Shown here in pieces: positions 8,061-12,727 of a stretch of DNA of 12,727 bases. The number at the start of each line of letters is the position of its first letter. The stretch's first letter is position 1. The notes beneath the pieces are model-generated. The model was not told the DNA's origin. It did no database searches and saw nothing but the letters and a program-made list of their open reading frames with translations. This stretch comes from CAZHTS01 sp964535315. Its GTDB lineage: Bacteria > Chloroflexota > Anaerolineae > Anaerolineales > Anaerolineaceae. Where the stretch lies: the NCBI GenBank assembly GCA_964535315.1, contig CAZHTS010000116.1, positions 1-12,727 on the forward strand. The letters run 5' to 3'. The position numbers were made by a program, and so were the translations under genes.

Positions 8061-8067
8061 CTCCTCC
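8061..8067 (-). promoter_or_regulatory. Strong Shine-Dalgarno site of the binding-protein gene
   Basis: GGAGGAG at ideal 5-nt spacing to the ATG at 8055, consistent with high output of the binding protein. Confidence 0.75.
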
Positions 8068-8189
8068 AATAGAATCGATTGGAAATGCACGATGGACTTA
8101 CAGTCGTAAAGGGGATTTTTTCCTGCCTGGACCAACCACCTCCTTTCAAAAGCCTGAAAACGGATTTGGGGGTAGAACCAGAAACAAGG

Positions 8190-8222
8190 GACTTTGCTGC
8201 CATCCGCATGGCAGCACAAGTC
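8190..8222 (-). other. Stem-loop in the leader of the transporter operon
   Basis: An inner 8-bp perfect stem (8196-8203 with 8208-8215) with a 4-nt loop is extended by an outer 5-bp stem (8190-8194 with 8218-8222) across a small internal loop. It lies just downstream of the candidate promoter and far from the start codon, so it would be near the 5' end of the message. It may protect the transcript or be part of a regulatory leader. It does not match a purine riboswitch core or another known riboswitch that I can recognise. Confidence 0.5.
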
Positions 8223-8236
8223 TCAAACGTCCATCT

Positions 8237-8263
8237 ATTGTACCTTTAAAACAGCTTCCTCAA
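8237..8263 (-). promoter_or_regulatory. Candidate promoter of the BMP transporter operon
   Basis: On the minus strand a TACAAT (-10, 8242 to 8237) follows a TTGAGG (-35, 8263 to 8258) at 15 nt; TTCTTG three bases upstream would give 18 nt. Only the -10 is a good match and the spacing is not ideal. It lies after the hairpin that follows the kinase gene and leaves a leader of about 175 nt before the ATG. Confidence 0.4.
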
Positions 8264-8297
8264 GAATCACCTGGCGGCCTTAAAAACGCTGCGCTTT

Positions 8298-8333
8298 ACC
8301 AGAAGAGACGCAGGAATCTGCGTCTCTTCTGGT
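8298..8333 (-). terminator. 16-bp hairpin downstream of the carbamate kinase gene, probable terminator
   Basis: A perfect 16-bp stem (8298-8313 with 8318-8333) and a GAAT/ATTC tetraloop begin 11 bp after the kinase stop codon. The minus-strand sequence after it lacks an immediate T-run; a TTTTT appears about 11 nt further on (8286-8282). It is the strongest inverted repeat in the window and separates the carbamoyl-metabolism genes from the transporter operon. On position and strength I call it a terminator, perhaps leaky. Confidence 0.6.
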
Positions 8334-8344
8334 TCAAACAAAAT

Positions 8345-9292
8345 TTAGGGGACGATCCAGGTACCGGTCTCGCCCTTCAAAGCCCGGCCGATATTTTCCG
8401 GGTTGGTGATCAGGGCCTTCTTACCGCCCTTTTCAAAGAAGCGCAGGATGGCCTGCACCTTGGGCAGCATCGAACCCTTGGCGAAGTGGCCTTCTTCGAT
8501 GTACTTTCTGGCTTCGGCCACCGTCATCTGATCCAGCCACTGCTGGTTGGGCTTGTTGTAATTGATCGCCACTTTCTCAACCGCGGTGCTGATCACGAAC
8601 AGGTCGGCGTTGATCATCGACGCCAGGATGGCCGAACCGAAATCCTTGTCGATCACGGCTTCGACGCCTTCCAACTCACCGTTCTCGGTCTCGATGACCG
8701 GGATACCGCCGCCGCCAACCCCCACCACCACGAAACCGGCGCCGATCAAACCTTTGATCGCATCGGCTTCGACGATGCGCTGCGGGATGGGCGAGGCCAC
8801 CACACGCCGCCAGCCGCGGCCGGCGTCTTCAACCACCGTCCAGCCTTCCTTGTCGGCGCGGTCTTTGGCCGTAGCTTCGTTCATGAACGAGCCGATCGGT
8901 TTGCTCGGGTTCTGGAAAGCCTTGTCGTTGCGGTCGACGATGGTCTGCGTCACAACCGCCACGGCCTGCTTCTTCAAACCGCGCTTATTGAACTCGTTGT
9001 GCAGCGCCTGCACGAACATGTAACCAATCGACCCTTGCGAGTCGGCGCCGCAGTAATCCAGGGGCACCTCGTGCAGCTCATGTCGCGAGAGCTCCGAGCG
9101 GCGCAGAATAAAACCGACCTGCGGCCCATTCCCGTGCGAAATCACCACGTCCCAGCCCTGTTCGAGCATGTCAACGATGTGGCGCATCGACTCGACACCA
9201 GCTTCATACTGGTCATGGATGGTCTTACGGGTCTCATCCTTGATCAGGGAGTTACCACCAACAGCTACTACAGCAACGCCTTTCTTTTCCAT
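8345..9292 (-). CDS. arcC: Carbamate kinase
   Basis: The 315-residue product is a full-length carbamate kinase of the amino acid kinase fold. In fermentative catabolism the enzyme makes ATP from carbamoyl phosphate and ADP, leaving carbamate that decays to ammonia and CO2. Family motifs in order are VGGNSL (11-16), SHGNGPQVG (52-60), DYCGADSQGSIGY (79-91), RRVVASPIP (162-170), GGGGIPV (193-199), VIDKDF (213-218) with the catalytic-site DKD, and GSMLPKV (273-279). The gene is 72 bp downstream of the YgeW-like carbamoyltransferase gene on the same strand, which implies that the transferase supplies carbamoyl phosphate. In E. coli the counterpart near ygeW is yqeA. A strong hairpin follows the stop codon, suggesting this gene ends a transcript. 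AAGGA stands 5 nt before the ATG. Confidence 0.97.
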   Translation of the reverse strand: MEKKGVAVVAVGGNSLIKDETRKTIHDQYEAGVESMRHIVDMLEQGWDVVISHGNGPQVGFILRRSELSRHELHEVPLDYCGADSQGSIGYMFVQALHNEFNKRGLKKQAVAVVTQTIVDRNDKAFQNPSKPIGSFMNEATAKDRADKEGWTVVEDAGRGWRRVVASPIPQRIVEADAIKGLIGAGFVVVGVGGGGIPVIETENGELEGVEAVIDKDFGSAILASMINADLFVISTAVEKVAINYNKPNQQWLDQMTVAEARKYIEEGHFAKGSMLPKVQAILRFFEKGGKKALITNPENIGRALKGETGTWIVP

Positions 9293-9331
9293 GTGTTTCC
9301 TTTCTCCTTAAGTCAAATCCTTTAATACAAT

Positions 9332-9356
9332 CGCGGGCGGACGGCTGTCCGCCGCG
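9332..9356 (-). other. Intercistronic hairpin between carbamoyltransferase and carbamate kinase genes
   Basis: A 6-bp stem (9337-9342 with 9347-9352) continues into a further 4-bp CGCG stem (9332-9335 with 9353-9356) after one bulged G. No T-run follows on the minus strand. It is likely a processing or stability element inside the operon rather than a terminator, since the kinase needs the upstream message. Confidence 0.5.
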
Positions 9357-9364
9357 TGCGATTC

Positions 9365-10345
9365 CTAGCCCATGGTCAGGGCCATCACGGCCTTCTGGGC
9401 ATGCATACGGTTCTCGGCCTCGTCGTACACCACCGAATGGGGCCCGTCCATTACACCGTCGGTCACTTCGATGTTGCGGTCGGCCGGCAACGGGTGCATG
9501 TAGATGGCGTCTTCTTTCGCCAGCCCGATGCGACGCTCGTCGGTGATCCAGGAAGAGTACTTCTTGATGATCTCGGCCCCTTCCTTCTCATCCGTGGTGT
9601 GCACCATGGCGCCCCACGACTTGGCGTAGATGATGTCCGCATCCTTGCAGGCCTCGTCCATATCGTCCACCACCTCAAAACCGGTGCCGAACTTGCGCGC
9701 CTGCTCGCGGGCCATCTCCATCACCTCGGGCATCAGCCGGAATTCCGGCGGGTGCGCCAGGACGACGTCCATGCCAAAGCGCGGCATTTGCAGGATCAGG
9801 CTCTGCGGCACCGACATCGGCTTCTGGTACGAAGCAGCGTACGCCCACGAAACCACCATCTTCTTGCGGCGCAGATCGCGGCCCTTCTTCTCTACGATGG
9901 TCATCAGGTCGGCCAGGCACTGGAAGGGGTGGTAGATCTCGCATTGCATGTTCAAAACCGGCACGCGCGAGTATTTGGCAACTTCGTTGAGATACTGGTT
10001 GCCCTTGGCCCAATCCACGTGGCGGATGGCAATGCCGTCAAAGTAGCGCCCGAAGATTTCACCGATTTCTTTGGGGGTGTCGCCGTGGGCGATCTGGGTG
10101 GTGCGCGATTCGATGAAGGCCGCATGCCCGCCGAGCTGGGCCATGCCGGCTTCAAACGAGCCGCGGGTGCGCGTGCTGCTGAAGAAGAACAGCATCGCCA
10201 GCACCTTGTCTCGCAGGTAAGCGTGCGACTCGTTCAAGGCGCGCTTGCGCTTCAGATCAAAGGCCACATCCAATACGGTTTCGACTTCCTCTTTGCTGAA
10301 GTCCAGATCACCAATCAGGTCACGTCCGTGTAAAAACGTTTGCAT
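9365..10345 (-). CDS. ygeW: YgeW-like knotted carbamoyltransferase (aspartate/ornithine carbamoyltransferase superfamily)
   Basis: The 326-residue product has the two transcarbamylase domains. The carbamoyl-phosphate motif is SSTRTR (56-61), followed by TQIAHGDT (83-90), CEIYHPFQCLAD (135-146) with the His-Pro-x-Gln contact, and HPLPADR (284-290). A proline-containing segment WAYAASYQKPMSVPQS (167-182) matches the loop of YgeW and the knotted acetyl/succinylornithine transcarbamylases rather than ordinary OTCase. The C-terminus (DEAENRMHAQKA) is like acetylornithine transcarbamylase. In that enzyme, as I recall it, DERKMAL carries a carboxylated lysine; here the segment is DERRIGL, which argues against that substrate. 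It is shorter than E. coli YgeW (about 396). I start at 10345, not at the in-frame ATG 15 codons earlier, because of AAGGAG 7 nt upstream. It precedes carbamate kinase, so it probably runs in the carbamoyl-phosphate-forming direction. The acceptor or donor amino compound is unknown. Confidence 0.88.
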   Translation of the reverse strand: MQTFLHGRDLIGDLDFSKEEVETVLDVAFDLKRKRALNESHAYLRDKVLAMLFFFSSTRTRGSFEAGMAQLGGHAAFIESRTTQIAHGDTPKEIGEIFGRYFDGIAIRHVDWAKGNQYLNEVAKYSRVPVLNMQCEIYHPFQCLADLMTIVEKKGRDLRRKKMVVSWAYAASYQKPMSVPQSLILQMPRFGMDVVLAHPPEFRLMPEVMEMAREQARKFGTGFEVVDDMDEACKDADIIYAKSWGAMVHTTDEKEGAEIIKKYSSWITDERRIGLAKEDAIYMHPLPADRNIEVTDGVMDGPHSVVYDEAENRMHAQKAVMALTMG

Positions 10346-10352
10346 TTTGATA

Positions 10353-10358
10353 CTCCTT
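10353..10358 (-). promoter_or_regulatory. Shine-Dalgarno site that fixes the carbamoyltransferase start at 10345
   Basis: AAGGAG with 7-nt spacing to the ATG at 10345. The earlier in-frame ATG at 10390 has no such site and would add a His/Arg-rich stretch foreign to the family. Confidence 0.75.
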
Positions 10359-10384
10359 CTCTTCAAGTGATGTAGATGAATGGT

Positions 10385-10400
10385 TTGCAAAAACTTGCAA
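10385..10400 (-). other. Short inverted repeat after the membrane-protein gene
   Basis: TTGCAA is repeated with a 4-nt spacer (10385-10390 and 10395-10400). Each copy is itself a palindrome, so it is both a direct and an inverted repeat. It could be a weak hairpin or a dimer-binding operator ahead of the carbamoyltransferase gene. I see no good -10/-35 pair beside it. Confidence 0.3.
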
Positions 10401-10408
10401 GCAATGGA

Positions 10409-12397
10409 TCATTGGGTTGCAGGACATTCCAAAGCTTTACGTATTTTCTTGACTTTTTCTTCCTCCTCCGCACTTAAGTTTGGTTTTCGATTGATCTGAG
10501 CCCAAACAGAACACAATGCGGGCCTCAATGAGGAATTCGTGTTGACTTCATCCGACAGGCGTCCGGCTTCCTGCCAGTCACCCGTCTGGGCAAACCCTTG
10601 AACAAACGGCAGCAACTCCGATAGATCCCCGGCAAACAGCCCGGCGGCAAACGCCTCTTTGCCCAACGCCGCCACCTGCGCCCAATCCGTCCGCTGGCGG
10701 GCGAGGTCGGCCTTTTCGAAGTAGTAACACCAGCCGTGCGCCGGCTCGCTGCCCAACACCGCCGGCGGCCGCGCCGCCGGGTCGGCATCCACCACAATCT
10801 GCTCCAGGTTCGAGATTTCCAAATGCTCGCCCGTGCGCTTGGGCAGATCGGGCAGGTATTTGTCTTCCTGGCTCAACACCCGCAGGCACGCCTTGGGGTT
10901 GTAATACACCAGCAGCGCCTGTGAGGTGGAACCCTCGAAATGGTAGCCGCGGTAGGTGTGTTCGATCGTCTTGTCCGGTGTCAGTTCAAACTTGCTGTTT
11001 TCTTTGTTCATCCGGGCGTCCAGATCAAACAGCTTGTAACGGAATTCCATCCCGGCGCTTTCAGGAGCATAGATCCAGTTCAGCGGCGGGGTCAGCGAGC
11101 TGTCGGCGTGATAATACAGCGGGATCTGCTCGCCAAAGACGCTCGTCCCCGGGCGCAGCCCCGGAATGCGCCAGCTCATCTGCCAGTAATACTGGCGCAG
11201 CGTCTCCCATTCGCCCCGGTACAACATCGCATTCTGGTAATGCAAGCCCACCGCCAGAGCAAGCAGCAGCGCCAGCAGATACGGCCGGAAACGCGCCTGG
11301 AGCATCTCCACCAGCCCCACCAGCACCAGGCTGACGCCCAGCATAAAGGCCAGCGTGGGCCGGTCCCACGGGAAGGTCAGTTCGACCGGTATCTCCGGCA
11401 CCCAGAACGGCCAGCCGCACACGAACAGGGCAAAAGCACCCAGCAGCAGCGGGGTGAACACCCAGTCGCCATCTTCATTCGCACGCAGGCGCAGCAGATA
11501 CAGCAGCGCCAGCGCCAGCGTCAACAGCACCAACCCGGCGTAAAACGCAATCTGCTCCGGTTGATCGGGCATTTTCAGCACCTGCCGCCAGGCGCCCAGA
11601 GTCACCTCACGCAGATCCGCAAGGACCCGCAGCGCCGTGGAGAGCAGCGCCTTGCCGGGGCTCTGGCGGAAGTTTTCCAACAGGGTAGGCCGGTAGCTCG
11701 GGAATTTGAAGATAAACACCCGCCACACCCCAAACGCCGCCAGCACCAGCAGATTGGGCAGCCAGTACAACAGCACCTGCCCCGCCCGCCGCATCTTCGT
11801 CAAGCCGGGCCGGCCCAACACCACCCACAACAGGATCGGGCGTAACAGTTCTAACCCGACAAAGTATTCAATGGAGAACATCCCGGCCGCCCCGGCGGCT
11901 GCAACCGCCAGCAGCGCCCAACGCCAGCGCGCCTGGCGCACCGCCAGAACCATCGCGCCCAACGAAAGCAAGAACAGATCCAGGACGACAAAATGAAGGA
12001 TAAATTCCAGCGGAATAAACTGCTGTTTAAAACCAGGGTAGACCAAAAACAGGAACGAAACCCACGTGATCGGGCGCTCATGCTGAGGCCATACCAGGCG
12101 CAGCACCCACCACAGCCCCACCGCGCTCAACCAGCGCAGCACCAGCAGGCTGGCATGATAGCACCAGGGCGTCTCACCCAGGATGGGGGTGAACAGCACG
12201 TACACCCAGGCCGAAAGCGGGCGATCGCCGGCCACAAAGCTGGCATACCCGCCGGCTCCGGCGGTGTGATACACCCACAGGTAAGGCCAGTCGTCCCCAA
12301 CCAGCCCCAGGAAGGGGATATACATCCCATAGCTGAGCACAGCCAGGAAGAACAGGGCAACCGGTACCGATTGGGGACGAAAGGCCAGACGTTTCAT
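10409..12397 (-). CDS. Polytopic membrane protein, probable GT-C type glycosyltransferase, with soluble C-terminal region
   Basis: The 662-residue product has about ten to twelve hydrophobic helices in residues 10-390 (for example 11-33, 132-153, 159-178, 206-230, 284-303, 315-333, 349-366, 372-387). An acidic GDDW (34-37) lies in the first loop, followed by GDRPLSAW (57-64). That arrangement resembles GT-C/GT39-like enzymes, which use lipid-linked sugars outside the membrane and carry an Asp in the first extracytoplasmic loop. Residues after about 395 are soluble; 553-660 is helical and looks like a degenerate TPR region. GAGG lies 7 nt before the ATG. The gene sits between two carbamoyltransferase genes, 61 bp after one and 63 bp before the other, with no obvious link to them. 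I do not recognise a named family; the glycosyltransferase assignment is tentative. Confidence 0.72.
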   Translation of the reverse strand: MKRLAFRPQSVPVALFFLAVLSYGMYIPFLGLVGDDWPYLWVYHTAGAGGYASFVAGDRPLSAWVYVLFTPILGETPWCYHASLLVLRWLSAVGLWWVLRLVWPQHERPITWVSFLFLVYPGFKQQFIPLEFILHFVVLDLFLLSLGAMVLAVRQARWRWALLAVAAAGAAGMFSIEYFVGLELLRPILLWVVLGRPGLTKMRRAGQVLLYWLPNLLVLAAFGVWRVFIFKFPSYRPTLLENFRQSPGKALLSTALRVLADLREVTLGAWRQVLKMPDQPEQIAFYAGLVLLTLALALLYLLRLRANEDGDWVFTPLLLGAFALFVCGWPFWVPEIPVELTFPWDRPTLAFMLGVSLVLVGLVEMLQARFRPYLLALLLALAVGLHYQNAMLYRGEWETLRQYYWQMSWRIPGLRPGTSVFGEQIPLYYHADSSLTPPLNWIYAPESAGMEFRYKLFDLDARMNKENSKFELTPDKTIEHTYRGYHFEGSTSQALLVYYNPKACLRVLSQEDKYLPDLPKRTGEHLEISNLEQIVVDADPAARPPAVLGSEPAHGWCYYFEKADLARQRTDWAQVAALGKEAFAAGLFAGDLSELLPFVQGFAQTGDWQEAGRLSDEVNTNSSLRPALCSVWAQINRKPNLSAEEEEKVKKIRKALECPATQ

Positions 12398-12409
12398 CGT
12401 TCTGCCTCA

Positions 12410-12439
12410 GTTCCGGGGAGTTTTTACACTCCCCGGAAC
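12410..12439 (-). terminator. 12-bp hairpin after the aspartate-carbamoyltransferase-like gene
   Basis: A perfect 12-bp GC-rich stem (12410-12421 with 12428-12439) with a 6-nt loop occupies half of the 61-bp gap. No T-run follows on the minus strand, and the GAGG ribosome site of the next gene begins 1 nt after the stem. It may be a partial terminator or a structure affecting access to that site. Confidence 0.5.
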
Positions 12440-12458
12440 CGCATCGTGCAGCAAAAAA

Positions 12459-12727
12459 TTACTCAACCTTGCCCAAGACGAGGGCGATCAGGGCCATGCG
12501 CATCACAACGCCGTTGAAGGCTTCCTGCCAGTAGCGCGACCAGCGGGTGATGTCGACATCGGCCGGAATCTCATCCATGCGCGGCAGCGAGTGCAGCAGG
12601 ATGGCGTCGCTCTTGGCCTTGCTGGAGAGCAGCTCGCGGGTGATCTTGTAGTTGTCGGGGGTCATGCCATGCTCGCCGGCTTCCTGGCGGGACTTGGTGT
12701 AGTCGGGCTGCACCACCGGCTCGACCA
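12459..12727 (-). CDS. pyrB: Aspartate carbamoyltransferase-like protein, C-terminal fragment cut by window edge
   Basis: Only the last 89 codons or so are in the window; the frame is open to the right edge, so the in-frame GTG at 12716 is not the start. The visible part is the aspartate-binding domain end: LLHSLPRMDEIPADVD, a QEAFNGV segment and a hydrophobic C-terminal helix MRMALIALVLG. These match the ATCase C-terminus (HPLPRVDEI, then QAGNG and ALLALVL). ATCase condenses carbamoyl phosphate with aspartate in pyrimidine synthesis; ureido-acid catabolism in reverse is the alternative here. The family HPLPR is HSLPR: the first Pro, which lines the carbamoyl-phosphate site in ATCase, is replaced by Ser. 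No pyrimidine biosynthesis neighbour is visible; the next complete carbamoyl genes are the YgeW-like transferase and carbamate kinase. The missing N-terminal domain prevents a firm substrate call. Confidence 0.8.
   Translation of the reverse strand, partial: VEPVVQPDYTKSRQEAGEHGMTPDNYKITRELLSSKAKSDAILLHSLPRMDEIPADVDITRWSRYWQEAFNGVVMRMALIALVLGKVE

Noticed and set aside
8054..8135. Leader peptide from TTG at 8135 ending in a TGA that overlaps the lipoprotein ATG
   Set aside because: The frame exists and has an AGGAGG upstream, but the spacing is only 3 nt, the start would be TTG, and the roughly 26-residue product shows no attenuator-like codon run. Kept only as part of the leader finding.
8056..8297. 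Purine, guanidine or T-box type riboswitch in the importer leader
   Set aside because: I could not find the conserved cores of these classes, such as the three-way junction loops of the purine class or the T-box sequence. Only unspecific stem-loops are visible.
7838..9325. Plus-strand open frame of 495 codons
   Set aside because: It runs antisense across the lipoprotein and carbamate kinase genes, both with clear family motifs on the minus strand. Its composition (rich in His, Arg and Gly) is that of a shadow frame, with no recognisable domain.
9356..10333. Plus-strand open frame of 325 codons
   Set aside because: Almost exactly mirrors the carbamoyltransferase gene, whose motifs are clear on the minus strand.
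9365..10390. Longer form of the YgeW-like protein starting at 10390
   Set aside because: No ribosome site, an N-terminal extension atypical of the family, and a good AAGGAG before the ATG at 10345.
10940..11845. Plus-strand open frame of 301 codons rich in Gln, His and Arg
   Set aside because: It is antisense to the hydrophobic part of the large membrane protein; complement of Leu/Ala/Trp-rich codons explains the Gln/His/Arg excess.
12459..12716. Complete small protein starting from GTG at 12716
   Set aside because: The frame continues open to the window edge and the sequence is the C-terminal domain of a much longer carbamoyltransferase, so the gene is simply cut.
1..12727. tRNA, rRNA, CRISPR array, insertion sequence or prophage
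   Set aside because: No cloverleaf-like sequence, regularly spaced repeat, transposase-like protein or phage gene was seen; all long gaps are under 300 bp and are described above.

Overview
The window reads as a chromosomal catabolic/transport locus of a member of the Chloroflexota, most likely class Anaerolineae. This is inferred from protein style: fairly GC-rich coding sequence, a lipoprotein with a TKAPEA-repeat linker, an uncharacterised PLP protein and a large GT-C-like membrane protein. No rRNA or other marker is present to prove it. All ten genes lie on the minus strand, so transcription runs from high to low coordinates. Both end genes are cut by the window.

Right part (12727 to 8345), in transcription order: the C-terminal end of an aspartate-carbamoyltransferase-like protein; a 662-residue polytopic membrane protein of GT-C type; a YgeW-like 'knotted' carbamoyltransferase; and a carbamate kinase. 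The last two sit side by side. Together they could phosphorolyse a carbamoylated (ureido) intermediate to carbamoyl phosphate and turn that into ATP, ammonia and CO2.

Middle (8344 to 2924): a 289-bp gap holds a strong 16-bp hairpin after the kinase gene, a candidate promoter and a structured leader. A complete BMP-family (nucleoside/purine-type) ABC importer follows: a lipoprotein binding protein, a double-domain ATPase and two permeases. A strong hairpin separates the binding-protein gene from the ATPase gene. The remaining transporter genes are nearly contiguous (5-bp and 2-bp gaps), which indicates one operon with translational coupling.

Left part (2876 to 1): probably continuing the same transcript are a threonine-synthase-like PLP enzyme, a GtrB/DPM1-type family 2 glycosyltransferase, and the N-terminal 207 residues of a second PLP fold-type II enzyme with a TrpB-like GAHK lysine motif.

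Working hypothesis: import of a nucleoside or related N-rich compound, release of carbamoyl phosphate by a YgeW-type transcarbamylase, substrate-level phosphorylation by carbamate kinase, and processing of the amino-acid-like remainder by one or both PLP enzymes. This resembles the E. coli ygeW-ygeX-ygeY-hyuA-yqeA-ssnA cluster linked to anaerobic purine breakdown. No hydantoinase, amidohydrolase, YgeY or molybdenum hydroxylase gene is visible here, so the pathway assignment is an inference. No tRNA, rRNA, CRISPR array, insertion sequence or phage gene was seen.
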